DNA of 30,698 bases, taken from Alphaproteobacteria bacterium UBA2784 (GTDB lineage Bacteria > Pseudomonadota > Alphaproteobacteria > Micropepsales > Micropepsaceae). A program made the position numbers and the translations under genes. Position 1 is the stretch's first letter. Each line of letters begins with the position of its first letter. The stretch covers positions 2,043-32,740 of the forward strand of contig DEIC01000018.1 in the NCBI GenBank assembly GCA_002352285.1, read 5' to 3'. Of this stretch, positions 8,160-15,991 are shown one piece after another. The notes beneath the pieces are model-generated. The model searched no databases. It was given only the letters and a program-made list of their open reading frames with translations, and was not told the DNA's origin.

Positions 8160-9501
8160 GGGATGTGGCTTCGGAAATGACGCCGGAAAGACTGTGCGGC
8201 AGGGCATGCGTGATGGAAACACCGGTCATGCGGCCCAGCAAACGCTCATCCGCCTTGACCCGCACCGGCACAAGATAGGGCGACAGCCCTGCAATCTCGC
8301 CTGCATTGCGGCCGGGCCGGTCAAAAAGAACGTCCAGCGTCTTGCCCACAAGGCTCTCATTGAACGCAGTCTGCTGTGCGGTCAGCAAATCCTGCAACGC
8401 AGCAAGGCGCGCCGTTTTGACGGCTTCTGCGATCTGTCTGGGTGCTGCTGCTGCCGGTGTGCCGGGACGCTTTGAGTATTTGAATGAAAACGCCTGGGCA
8501 AAGCCGATCTCGCGCACCAGCGACATGGTTGCTTCGAAATCGGCATCCGTTTCGCCCGGAAAGCCGGTGATGAAGTCGGATGAGAGCGCAAGGTCCGGCC
8601 GCGCCGCACGCAGACGATCCACCAGACGCCGGTACTCATCGGCGGTATGGCCGCGGTTCATGGCATCCAGAATGCGGTCAGAGCCCGATTGCACCGGCAG
8701 ATGCAGGAACGGCGCAAGCTTGCCATTCTCGCCATGCGCACGGATCAGCGCCTCATCCATGTCGCGCGGATGGCTTGTCGTATAACGGATGCGCCAGAGA
8801 TTTTCGATTCTGGAGAGTGCATCAATCAGCCCGGCAAGGCCGATGGCGTTGCCGTTTTCATCGGCGCCATGCCACGCATTCACGTTCTGGCCCAGAAGCG
8901 TGATTTCGCGCGCGCCTGCATCGCACAGTCGCTTGGCCTCATCCACGATCTTGGCCAGTGGCCGCGAATATTCCGCCCCGCGCGTATAGGGCACGACGCA
9001 GAACGTGCAGAACTTGTCACAACCCTCCTGCACCGTCAGGAAGGCAGTCAGCCCCTGCGGCCCGGTTTCCTTGGGCAGCGCGTCAAACTTGTCTTCGACC
9101 GGAAACGAGGTTTCCAGCTGCGCGCCCTTTTCGCGTGAGAGTTTGGCGATCAGCTCCGGCAGCCGGTGATAGGCCTGCGGCCCCACCACGATATCGACCA
9201 CCGGCGCGCGCCGCACAATTTCCTCGCCCTCGGCCTGCGCCACGCATCCGGCAACAGCGACAGTCATTGCGCTGCCGTTCTTTGCCTTCGCCTCTTTGAG
9301 AAGACGGATGCGGCCGAGTTCGGAATAGACCTTCTCTGCGGCCTTCTCGCGGATGTGGCAGGTGTTGAGGATCACCATGTCCGCATCATCGGGCGCATCG
9401 GCCGGCTGATAGCCGATGGGTGCCAGAAGATCCGCCATGCGGGCGGAATCATAGACATTCATCTGGCAGCCATAGGTCTTGATAAAAAGCCGCTTGGGCA
9501 A
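8134..9501 (-). CDS. miaB: tRNA-2-methylthio-N6-dimethylallyladenosine synthase MiaB
   Basis: MiaB is a radical-SAM enzyme that methylthiolates i6A at position 37 of tRNAs. The N-terminal domain holds three cluster-binding cysteines (C12 in YGCQMN, C48 in LNTCHIRE, C86 in AGCVAQ). The radical-SAM cysteines are C161, C165 and C168 in GCDKFCTFC, and a C-terminal TRAM domain follows (about 380-440). I chose a TTG at 9501, giving MPKRLFIKTYGC, because GGAG lies eight bases upstream and family proteins start close to KRLFIKTYG. The frame is open to a TTG at 9561, but that falls inside a hairpin. Length is 455 residues, normal for the family. Confidence 0.95.
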   Translation of the reverse strand: MPKRLFIKTYGCQMNVYDSARMADLLAPIGYQPADAPDDADMVILNTCHIREKAAEKVYSELGRIRLLKEAKAKNGSAMTVAVAGCVAQAEGEEIVRRAPVVDIVVGPQAYHRLPELIAKLSREKGAQLETSFPVEDKFDALPKETGPQGLTAFLTVQEGCDKFCTFCVVPYTRGAEYSRPLAKIVDEAKRLCDAGAREITLLGQNVNAWHGADENGNAIGLAGLIDALSRIENLWRIRYTTSHPRDMDEALIRAHGENGKLAPFLHLPVQSGSDRILDAMNRGHTADEYRRLVDRLRAARPDLALSSDFITGFPGETDADFEATMSLVREIGFAQAFSFKYSKRPGTPAAAAPRQIAEAVKTARLAALQDLLTAQQTAFNESLVGKTLDVLFDRPGRNAGEIAGLSPYLVPVRVKADERLLGRMTGVSITHALPHSLSGVISEATSHDITQSAA

Positions 9502-9550
9502 GGAAGGCGCTCCGCTCAATTCGGGAAGCGTCTTATGGTGGAAAATGCCC

Positions 9551-9572
9551 CGCCTTGCCAAGCGCCAAGGCG
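9551..9572 (-). other. Hairpin in the plsC-miaB gap
   Basis: CGCCTTG (9572-9566 on the minus strand) pairs perfectly with CAAGGCG (9557-9551) around an eight-base loop, followed four bases later by TTTT. It lies in the 113-base gap between plsC and miaB, which also has a T-rich stretch just after the plsC stop (9603-9612). It may be a weak terminator or a leader element; the T run is too short to be sure. Confidence 0.4.
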
Positions 9573-9614
9573 TCGGGCTGGTTTATTCTGGCGCCGGAAA
9601 AGAGCAAAAAACCC

Positions 9615-10442
9615 TTACGCTGCTTGGGGTTGCGTCCTGCCCGCCAGTGAAAGCGCCATGCCACGCGCAATGGTTTGCTGACACACTTTGGCCAGCTCCT
9701 TGCGGTTTCCGACATCGGCAATGGTCAAGGGCTTGTGCAGCACGATCTCGATATCAAGCGGCCCCAGACAGAACGCCGTCCACAGATGGCTCATCAGCTC
9801 CATGTCGCCATACCAGGCGAAATGCGGCTTGAGGGCGCGGCCAATCGGCATGCCGTTCAGATGCGTATAGGCGACGGACGCGGGCTGCACGATCACATAA
9901 CGCTCGCGGCCTTCAGCGTCTTTATAGGCACCCTCGGCCACGCTCAGAAGCGAGCTCTTGAAATTATAGACATTGTTGCCGTCGTGGCTCGTGCCCTCGG
10001 GGAAAACGACAAGATTGTCGCCCGCCTCAAGCCGCGCGCGCATTTCCTTTGCCTGCTCACCCGCCTTGTGGCGGTCTTCGCGCTTGACGAAAATCGTGCG
10101 CTGCAGGCGCGCCAGCGGACCGAACACGGGCCAGGTGCCGACTTCGGCCTTGGCCACGAACGAAGTCGGCGTGATCGCGCCGACAATCGGGATGTCGAGC
10201 CACGAAATATGATTGGCAACAACAAGCACGCCTCCGCCCTTGGGCATCTCGCCGATGATCTTGAGCCGAAAGCCCATCATCCGGCACAGACGCCTTTGAT
10301 AACGCCACGGCGCGCGCTGGCGCGATTTCAGCTTCAGCTTGTTCTGTATCCACTGAACCGGAATGGTGAACCCGGTGACGACCAGAAACCCCATCAACAT
10401 GATAGCGCCGCGCACCTTCTGCATGAAGCCGAGCTCAATCAT
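9615..10442 (-). CDS. plsC: 1-acyl-sn-glycerol-3-phosphate acyltransferase
   Basis: The enzyme acylates lysophosphatidic acid to phosphatidic acid in membrane lipid synthesis. The 275-residue protein has an N-terminal hydrophobic segment (about 12-30), the catalytic NHxxxxD motif as NHISWLD (H78, D83), the FVKRED block and the FPEGTS motif (147-152). The ATG at 10442 starts six bases after the fur stop. The gene lies in the tsaB-rimI-fur run, and a T-rich stretch follows its stop codon. A role with other acyl acceptors, such as ornithine lipid, cannot be excluded, because PlsC-family enzymes differ little in motifs. Confidence 0.9.
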   Translation of the reverse strand: MIELGFMQKVRGAIMLMGFLVVTGFTIPVQWIQNKLKLKSRQRAPWRYQRRLCRMMGFRLKIIGEMPKGGGVLVVANHISWLDIPIVGAITPTSFVAKAEVGTWPVFGPLARLQRTIFVKREDRHKAGEQAKEMRARLEAGDNLVVFPEGTSHDGNNVYNFKSSLLSVAEGAYKDAEGRERYVIVQPASVAYTHLNGMPIGRALKPHFAWYGDMELMSHLWTAFCLGPLDIEIVLHKPLTIADVGNRKELAKVCQQTIARGMALSLAGRTQPQAA

Positions 10443-10448
10443 GGCGCG

Positions 10449-10901
10449 TCACTTCGGCGGTTTGGGCGGCAGCGGCCGGCCATAAAGCTCCAGCCTGTGG
10501 TCAACCAGCGCATAGCCCAGCCGCTCGGCGATCAGCATCTGCAGCCGCTCGATCTCGGGATCGGAAAACTCGATCACCTTGCCGGTTGAAAGGTCGATCA
10601 GATGGTCGTGATGCGCATCGGGCACTTCTTCATAGCGTGCGCGGCCATCGCGGAAATCGTGCCGCTCCAGAATGCCCGCCTCTTCAAACAGGCGCACCGT
10701 GCGATAGACGGTGGCAATCGAAATGCGCGGATCAATGGCGGCGGCGCGGCGGTGCAGTTCCTCTGCATCCGGGTGATCCTTGGCCTCTGACAGCACGCGC
10801 GCGATGACGCGGCGCTGCTCGGTCATGCGCATGCCTTTTTCAATGCAGAGTTTTTCAATGCGCTGGGGGGACATCGAATTACCGGTCTCTGGCTTCGTCA
10901 T
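10449..10901 (-). CDS. fur: Fur-family metal-responsive regulator
   Basis: The 150-residue repressor has the N-terminal winged helix (about 14-90, with MRMTEQRRVIARVLSEA and ISIATVYRTVRLFEEAG) and the metal-binding HHDH motif (97-100). It lacks the paired C-terminal cysteines of E. coli Fur, as is common in alphaproteobacteria, where the orthologue often senses iron or manganese (Fur/Mur). It is not Irr-like. The start is uncertain: I used the ATG at 10901, while the ATG at 10874 gives MSPQRIEKLC and is equally plausible. rimI ends 45 bases upstream, and the gap contains an eight-position inverted repeat (GGCCAGCC with GGCTGGTC, 10917-10950) with an 18-base loop and no T run. Confidence 0.92.
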   Translation of the reverse strand: MTKPETGNSMSPQRIEKLCIEKGMRMTEQRRVIARVLSEAKDHPDAEELHRRAAAIDPRISIATVYRTVRLFEEAGILERHDFRDGRARYEEVPDAHHDHLIDLSTGKVIEFSDPEIERLQMLIAERLGYALVDHRLELYGRPLPPKPPK

Positions 10902-10946
10902 CGGGTTGAATGTCGGCCAGCCTCGTGCTGTTGGCAAGGGGGCTGG

Positions 10947-11387
10947 TCAGCTTATGTCTCGCGCCATCAGGATGGCGTCCGCGCCATTGCGGTAATAGCG
11001 CGGCCGCCGTCCGGTTTCGGCAAAACCGGCTTTGGCATAAAGCGCACGCGCTGCAGCATTCGTTTGCGCGACATCAAGGAAAAGGCGGGAAATCTTCCGC
11101 ACGGCCAAAAGGGATATTGCCGCACGGATCAGTCGCAAGCCTTCGCCCTGATTGCGGCGCGCAGGTTCAACGCACAGCGTCAGGATTTCAGCTTCAGGCG
11201 CCACAAGTCCGAACAGCGCAAAGCTGACAAGCGCGCCATCTTCTTCGCACCCGACCGCCAGCATCGCCTCCTGCCGCAAAAGAGCGGCGAAATCACCTTG
11301 CGGCCACGGCTCATCAAATGCGCGCGCATGAAGCGCCGCCATGGCGCCGGCATCCTCTGGTGAAAGCAACTGGAAATCCGCGCTCAT
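10947..11387 (-). CDS. rimI: Ribosomal protein-alanine N-acetyltransferase RimI (GNAT family)
   Basis: RimI acetylates the N-terminus of ribosomal protein S18 in E. coli. The 146-residue protein is a single GNAT domain with an acetyl-CoA loop of the form RRNQGEG after the strand EILTLCVEP, and a late NAAARALYAKAGFAETGRR segment typical of the family. The ATG at 11387 overlaps the tsaB stop by four bases. The tsaB-rimI pairing is widespread and supports the name; without it the protein could only be called a GNAT acetyltransferase. Confidence 0.9.
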   Translation of the reverse strand: MSADFQLLSPEDAGAMAALHARAFDEPWPQGDFAALLRQEAMLAVGCEEDGALVSFALFGLVAPEAEILTLCVEPARRNQGEGLRLIRAAISLLAVRKISRLFLDVAQTNAAARALYAKAGFAETGRRPRYYRNGADAILMARDIS

Positions 11388-12106
11388 GACCTGCGCCGTG
11401 CCGGTGAAGGCTTGGCGGGCAGCGGCTTGGGCGGGCCAGGCAGCTTGGCATCGGCCTCGCGCAGATAAAGCGGCAGCGGCGGCGAAGTGGCGGGATCCAA
11501 AGCAGCGCCGATCAGCGCGACATGGCGCGCATGCGGTTGGGTTATGCCGCTAACGGCAAGACCTGGCACATTACCCAGCGCCGCCGCAATGAAAGCGCTG
11601 GCTGTGCCGCTCACGACCACGCGATGCGCCATCAGAAGTTCGCGCACCCGTGCGATCAGCGCGTCATGAGACAAGAGCACCGGCGCTGACATCGCCGAAA
11701 TATTTTCACCATGGGCGGCAAACATCTGCGCATAGGCTTCGCTGCGCCGTGCATCACTGGCGGCGACATGGATCGCAGCGCCAGGAACCCGCGCATGGGC
11801 TTCATGGGCCATGGCATGAAGCGTGGTCACGCCCACGCAAGGCACATCGCGCGAAAGTGCAAGACCTCGCGCGAAGGCAAGCCCCACGCGCTGGCCGGTA
11901 AACGTCCCCGGCCCCGTCGTGACAGCAATGCGGTCAAGCGCAGCGCAATCAATGCCTGCGTCTTGCAGGACGCGCGCCACCATCGGCGCCAGAAGCTCCG
12001 CCTGCCCGCGCACCATTTCTTCAAAGGCCGCAGCGAGCACGCGCCCGTCTTCCACGACGGCAACCGAAAGCGCGCCCAGCGCCGTATCAAGGCCAAGGAC
12101 GCGCAT
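11384..12106 (-). CDS. tsaB: tRNA threonylcarbamoyladenosine biosynthesis protein TsaB
   Basis: TsaB is a non-catalytic partner of TsaD in forming t6A37 of ANN-decoding tRNAs. The 240-residue protein has an ASKHA-type fold opening with MRVLGLDTALGALSVAV, the conserved GPGTFTGQRVGLAFARGLA segment (about 70-88) and a proline-rich C-terminal tail (PGPPKPLPAKPSPARRRS). TsaD and TsaE are not in the window. It follows the nitroreductase after six bases and overlaps rimI by four. Confidence 0.95.
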   Translation of the reverse strand: MRVLGLDTALGALSVAVVEDGRVLAAAFEEMVRGQAELLAPMVARVLQDAGIDCAALDRIAVTTGPGTFTGQRVGLAFARGLALSRDVPCVGVTTLHAMAHEAHARVPGAAIHVAASDARRSEAYAQMFAAHGENISAMSAPVLLSHDALIARVRELLMAHRVVVSGTASAFIAAALGNVPGLAVSGITQPHARHVALIGAALDPATSPPLPLYLREADAKLPGPPKPLPAKPSPARRRS

Positions 12107-12112
12107 GCGATT

Positions 12113-12706
12113 TCAAAGCACCTGACAGGCTTCGTCGAAGGAAAGCCGCGGATTGCGCGGAAACACCTTGGCCGGATCACCCGCGCCCAGCGCGCAGATG
12201 AAATTTGATTTGATGTCGGTGCCCGCAAAGAACGTGCGGTCAACGCCCGCATTGTCAAAGCCCGACATCGGCCCGCAGTCAACGCCAAGCGACCGCGCCG
12301 CCAGCATGAAATAGGCGGCCTGCAGCGACCCGTTACGGAACGCGGTTGTTTCGGCAAGCTGCGCATTGCCCGAAAACCATTCGCGCGCGCCCGGGTTGTG
12401 CGGGAAGAGCTGCGGGATCTTGTCAAAGAATTTGAGGTCGTGGGCAAAGATCACCGTCACCGGCGCGCTCATCACCTTTTGCACATTGGTGGGGAGCAGG
12501 AACGGCTTCAGCCGCTCCTTCGCTTCCGGCGTCGTCAGGAAAACAAAGCGCGCGGGCGAGCAATTGGCGCTGGTTGGCCCCATGCGCGCCAGATCATAGA
12601 TCGCCTGCAACAGCGTCTGCGCCAATGGCTTGTCCTGCCAGCCATTCTGGCTGCGCGCATTGCGGAAAATCGCATCAAGAGCGGCGTCGTTGACAATCTG
12701 GCTCAT
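12113..12706 (-). CDS. rutE: RutE/HadB-like NAD(P)H nitroreductase-family protein
   Basis: The 197-residue flavoprotein closely resembles RutE, the malonic semialdehyde reductase of pyrimidine degradation. Shared segments include GPTSANCSPARF (43-54), SAPVTVIFAHD, QLAETTAFRN, GPMSGFD and the terminal PRLSFDEAC. No other rut gene is in the window, and the gene lies in the tsaB operon between a Nfu-type carrier and tsaB, so pyrimidine catabolism is not supported by context. An FMN-dependent reductase of unknown substrate is the safer statement. AAGGA lies five bases before the ATG at 12706. Confidence 0.87.
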   Translation of the reverse strand: MSQIVNDAALDAIFRNARSQNGWQDKPLAQTLLQAIYDLARMGPTSANCSPARFVFLTTPEAKERLKPFLLPTNVQKVMSAPVTVIFAHDLKFFDKIPQLFPHNPGAREWFSGNAQLAETTAFRNGSLQAAYFMLAARSLGVDCGPMSGFDNAGVDRTFFAGTDIKSNFICALGAGDPAKVFPRNPRLSFDEACQVL

Positions 12707-12722
12707 GAAATCCTTTTGCTCC

Positions 12723-13271
12723 TCAAACGGCTTCGACCGCGTTCACTTCGGGAATGTAGTGCTTGAGCATGTTCTCGATGCCGTTCTTCAGCGTCATGCG
12801 TGAAGACGGGCATCCCGCACACGCACCCTGCAGATGCAGGAACACAGTGCCCGATCCCTCGTCAAAACTGTCAAACACGATGTCGCCACCATCCTGCGCC
12901 ACAGCGGGCCGGACGCGCGTGTCGATGAGTTCGATGATCTCGCGCACAATGGCACTGTCACTGCCGGTGCTGGCGGTCTTGACGGGCGTGTTGCCCATCA
13001 CCGGCAGATTGCGGGTGAAGTGCTCCATGATGACGCCAAGCACCGGCGCCTTCAGATGCGCCCATTCGCCCTGCGCCTTGGTGACAGTGATGAAGTCATG
13101 ACCGAAGAAGACGCGCGCCACATCCTCCAGCGCAAAAAGGGCAGCCGCCAGCGGCGAGGCCGCCGCCGCCGCCGCATCGGCAAAGTCGGCCGTACCTTCA
13201 GCCATAACGATGCGCCCCGGCAGGAACTTCAGGGTTGATGGGTTGGGTGTCGATTCAGTCTGGATGAACAT
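12723..13271 (-). CDS. NifU/Nfu-type iron-sulfur cluster carrier
   Basis: The 182-residue protein has an Nfu_N domain (about 1-88, starting MFIQTESTPNPSTLKFLPG) and a C-terminal NifU domain with the cluster-binding CxxC (C151, C154 in GACAGCPSS). It should carry and deliver [4Fe-4S] clusters, like mitochondrial NFU1; MiaB, 3 kb downstream, would be a plausible client. The ATG at 13271 was chosen because the Nfu_N domain begins there. It is the first gene of the long minus-strand run and has a good promoter-like site about 55 bases upstream. Confidence 0.93.
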   Translation of the reverse strand: MFIQTESTPNPSTLKFLPGRIVMAEGTADFADAAAAAASPLAAALFALEDVARVFFGHDFITVTKAQGEWAHLKAPVLGVIMEHFTRNLPVMGNTPVKTASTGSDSAIVREIIELIDTRVRPAVAQDGGDIVFDSFDEGSGTVFLHLQGACAGCPSSRMTLKNGIENMLKHYIPEVNAVEAV

Positions 13272-13326
13272 GATCGTGCGATAAGGGCTGGAGGGGCATG
13301 CCGGTTTGGAAGCCGACTTGAGCATG

Positions 13327-13356
13327 CTTATATGGGGTGGCGGCCATGCGCCTCAA
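13327..13356 (-). promoter_or_regulatory. Candidate sigma-70 promoter for the Nfu-tsaB operon
   Basis: TTGAGG (13356-13351) and TATAAG (13332-13327) are separated by 18 bases in the divergent gap between the Nfu gene and the cyclase gene. The -10 matches the consensus at 5 of 6 positions. It would give a leader of about 50 bases before the ATG at 13271. No equally good site was seen for the cyclase on the other strand. Confidence 0.5.
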
Positions 13357-13426
13357 GCCGCCGGAGCGCATGAAGACGCGAAAGGCCCTGATGCCAATTG
13401 GGGCATTATCCGCTGGAACCAGTGCG

Positions 13427-14644
13427 ATGGACATGGAGACAGAGCCCGTCATCGATGCGCGCCGCCAGGAGAAGCTGTGGAACAGCTTTGCTGCCTGGCT
13501 GGGCGAATATCAGGGCCAGCGTCTCAGCTTTGTTGATTTTGCCGGAGCCCTCGCAGCGCGGCTGGTCGAGGCGGGTGTGCCGCTGGCCCGCCTGTCGCTG
13601 TCGCTCAATGACTGGCACCCCGAAGTGATCGGCCGCTCCTATTTCTGGGAAAAGGACAAGGGTCTGCGCCAGCTCGATCAGGCCTATACGGCGCGCGTCA
13701 CCGACACCTATCAGCTGAGCCCGATCAAGACGATCCATGATGGCGCGGGCGGTTTGCGCCGGCGTCTGGAGGACGCGGGCGGAAATCTGGACTATCCGAT
13801 TCTGGCCGAATTGAAGGCGCAGGGGCTTACCGACTATGCGGCGTTTCCGTTGATCTTCAGCGATGGCTCGCGCCAGTTCGTTTCATTTTCGACGGATCGT
13901 GCGGGCGGCTTTGCAGCCCCTGAACTTGCCTTGATGGAAAGCGTGCTGCCGCTTTTGTCGGCGCGCGTTGAAATCGAACACACCCATGCCATCACCCAAC
14001 AGCTTCTGCGCACCTATCTGGGCGAAGATGCTGCTTCCCGCGTGATGAGCGGCGGCATCAGGCGCGAGATGGGCGAAGAAATCGACGCCATCGTCTTTGC
14101 GTGCGACATGCGCGGCTTTACGGGCCTTACCGATGCGCTGCCGGCGTCATCCATCATCGCGCTCCTGTCGGCCTATTATGATGCGGTCGCAGCACCCGTG
14201 CGCGCTGAGGGCGGCGACATTGTGAAAATGATTGCGGACGGCATCCTCGCCATTTTTCCGATTGCGCGTGAAGCACAGATGGATGCGTGCTGCACCATGG
14301 CCGAACGCGCGGTGCGCGCGGTAAAGGCGTCGGTCGCCAATCTCGAAGCCCTCGCGCCCGAGGCATTGCCGGAAGGCGCATGGCCGCTGAAAGCAGGATT
14401 TGCGCTCCATTTCGGCAAGGTGACGTTTGGCAATGTTGGCAGCCGCGACCGGCTGGATTTCACCGTAATCGGCCCCGCCGTGAACGAGGCGTTCCGTCTG
14501 GAAGCGCTGACCAAACAATTGTCGCGCACCATTCTGGTGTCAGAGCCCTTTGCTGCTTTGATCCGCAAGGAAGAGGTGGAACCCCTTGGCCCCCATGCAC
14601 TGAAAGGCGTGCGCGAGGCAAAAGAGATTTTTGCGTTGAGGTAG
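13427..14644 (+). CDS. Class III adenylate/guanylate cyclase
   Basis: The protein probably makes cAMP from ATP in the cytoplasm. Its 405 residues split into an unrecognised N-terminal region (about 1-185, no membrane segment) and a C-terminal cyclase domain (about 215-400). Metal-binding aspartates are D227 (CDMRGFT) and D271 (KMIADGILAIF). K267 and T346 (DFTVIG) are the base-selecting positions and suit ATP. N353 and R357 in VNEAFRLE are the transition-state residues. All catalytic residues appear intact. The ATG at 13427 is assumed; one at 13433 is possible and the frame is open upstream to 13337. The N-terminal region may be a sensor, but its ligand cannot be seen. Confidence 0.9.
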   Translation: MDMETEPVIDARRQEKLWNSFAAWLGEYQGQRLSFVDFAGALAARLVEAGVPLARLSLSLNDWHPEVIGRSYFWEKDKGLRQLDQAYTARVTDTYQLSPIKTIHDGAGGLRRRLEDAGGNLDYPILAELKAQGLTDYAAFPLIFSDGSRQFVSFSTDRAGGFAAPELALMESVLPLLSARVEIEHTHAITQQLLRTYLGEDAASRVMSGGIRREMGEEIDAIVFACDMRGFTGLTDALPASSIIALLSAYYDAVAAPVRAEGGDIVKMIADGILAIFPIAREAQMDACCTMAERAVRAVKASVANLEALAPEALPEGAWPLKAGFALHFGKVTFGNVGSRDRLDFTVIGPAVNEAFRLEALTKQLSRTILVSEPFAALIRKEEVEPLGPHALKGVREAKEIFALR

Positions 14645-14657
14645 GGCCCCCCTCAAC
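14635..14657 (+). terminator. Inverted repeat over the cyclase stop codon
   Basis: GTTGAGG (14635-14641) and CCTCAAC (14651-14657) are perfect complements with a nine-base loop that starts with the TAG stop codon. No T run follows, so this is not a standard intrinsic terminator. It may protect the 3' end or act with a termination factor. Confidence 0.3.
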
Positions 14658-14704
14658 ACCCCGCATCAAGTGTGCCATCATGTCCCCGCAACCAGGGGGA
14701 ATTC

Positions 14705-15808
14705 ATGCGCAGTTTCATCGCATTCGCCGCTTTGTTCTTTGCTCTGATCGCGGGCGCGCCTGCCCGCGCGGAAGAGGCATCGATTGCCTTTGACCGCTTT
14801 GCCAATGGCTTTGGCGTGCCGCAAGGCATTCTGGCGCATGATGGTGCCGAGTGGACGCCAGATGGCGCGCTCTTTGTCCGCAATCTGCGCATCCCCATCA
14901 ACGCCGATGCGGCAAATCCCCTCAATCTGATTTCAGAAATTCCGCTGGGCGATGTGCGTATTGCCAACATCACCTATACCGGCGAGGTGCCGACGGGCTA
15001 CTCGGTGATCTCAACGGGCGCCGTGATTGACTTGGCAACACTGACCCAGCGCGCAGGCGCGGTGCTGGCTGATCCTGCAATTGATCCGAATACAAAGCTT
15101 GCCGCACAGATGTTCCAGAATGCGGCGGCCGGGATCATTCTGTTTGGCTACGCCCAGATCCCGGTGTCGATAAGCTTTGACATGACCTACGACGAAGCCA
15201 GCGGCATCAATACCGCGCAGGGCACATTCGAGCTTGGCAATGTGTTGCAGCTTTCGGGTGCGTTTCGCCTTGGAAACGTGAAGCCAGAGCTCTTTGTCGT
15301 CTATCAGAACATGATGCGCCAGTCGTGGGAGGCGCTCGCGTCAGGCGGCTTCATGGCGTTCCTTCAGACAAATAATGCAAACGCAGAGGCGATGCTGAAT
15401 TCCGTTTACACCGATGTGACTTATGAAGAGATGAGCTTTGCGATCAGCGAGCGCGGGTTGTTTGCGCGACTGAAGCCGATGATTGACGCATCCATTGCGC
15501 AGACAAATGGTTTGCCCGTGGGCACCCCCATTCCGGAAGAGAAGATTCAGGAGGCCATCCGCAACATGGCCGTCCAGTTTCAATCGACACCCGAAGCGGT
15601 AGAACCAATCGTGCGGGCTGGCATCGGCTTCATTCAGAATCCCGGAACGCTTGCAGTTCACCTGGCATTTGACCCACCGATGTCGGTAGGCCAGTTCATG
15701 GAAATCACGCGAATGATGGCGGCCGCCCCCGGTCAGCCACCCGCCAATCCGTTCATCGGCTTTGCTGAATTCACCCACCTGACGGTCGAATACACAGCGC
15801 CGCAATAG
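14705..15808 (+). CDS. Secreted or periplasmic protein of unknown function
   Basis: I do not recognise this 367-residue protein. It starts with a signal peptide (MRSFIAFAALFFALIAGAPA, cleavage likely after ARA at about residue 22-23) and has no further membrane segment. The mature part alternates beta-like stretches (IANITYTGEVPTGYSVISTG, LAVHLAFDPPMSV, FAEFTHLTVEYTA) with helical ones rich in Ala, Met and Gln, and has no cysteine. AGGGGG lies five bases before the ATG at 14705, and that site could pair with TCCCC at 14682-14686. The gene sits between the cyclase and the kdsD-lpt cluster, so an envelope role is conceivable but is inference only. Confidence 0.8.
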   Translation: MRSFIAFAALFFALIAGAPARAEEASIAFDRFANGFGVPQGILAHDGAEWTPDGALFVRNLRIPINADAANPLNLISEIPLGDVRIANITYTGEVPTGYSVISTGAVIDLATLTQRAGAVLADPAIDPNTKLAAQMFQNAAAGIILFGYAQIPVSISFDMTYDEASGINTAQGTFELGNVLQLSGAFRLGNVKPELFVVYQNMMRQSWEALASGGFMAFLQTNNANAEAMLNSVYTDVTYEEMSFAISERGLFARLKPMIDASIAQTNGLPVGTPIPEEKIQEAIRNMAVQFQSTPEAVEPIVRAGIGFIQNPGTLAVHLAFDPPMSVGQFMEITRMMAAAPGQPPANPFIGFAEFTHLTVEYTAPQ

Positions 15809-15856
15809 GCAGGCGCGACAAGGCAGGAGGTTTCGGCACGAATTTTGCGTGGAATG

Positions 15857-15873
15857 GCCCCTTTCGGGCTTTT
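15857..15873 (+). terminator. Weak terminator-like hairpin
   Basis: GCCC (15857-15860) pairs with GGGC (15866-15869) and TTTT follows directly. It lies 50 bases after the secreted-protein gene, in the 183-base gap before kdsD. The stem is only four base pairs. No convincing promoter for kdsD was found in the rest of this gap. Confidence 0.3.
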
Positions 15874-15991
15874 CCGCGCCGCAATGCCATGCGAATGTCG
15901 GGCGAAAACCAAGGGACCTCAAGGCGTTGGCGGCTGACATGCTGTCCGCTCTGCCGAAGTTCCGCAATTTGCGCAAAGACTTGACCCCAGC

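Noticed and set aside
15845..15937. 31-codon frame starting at a TTG before kdsD
   Set aside because: An AGGAGG lies about 15 bases upstream, too far for this start, and the peptide has no recognisable feature.
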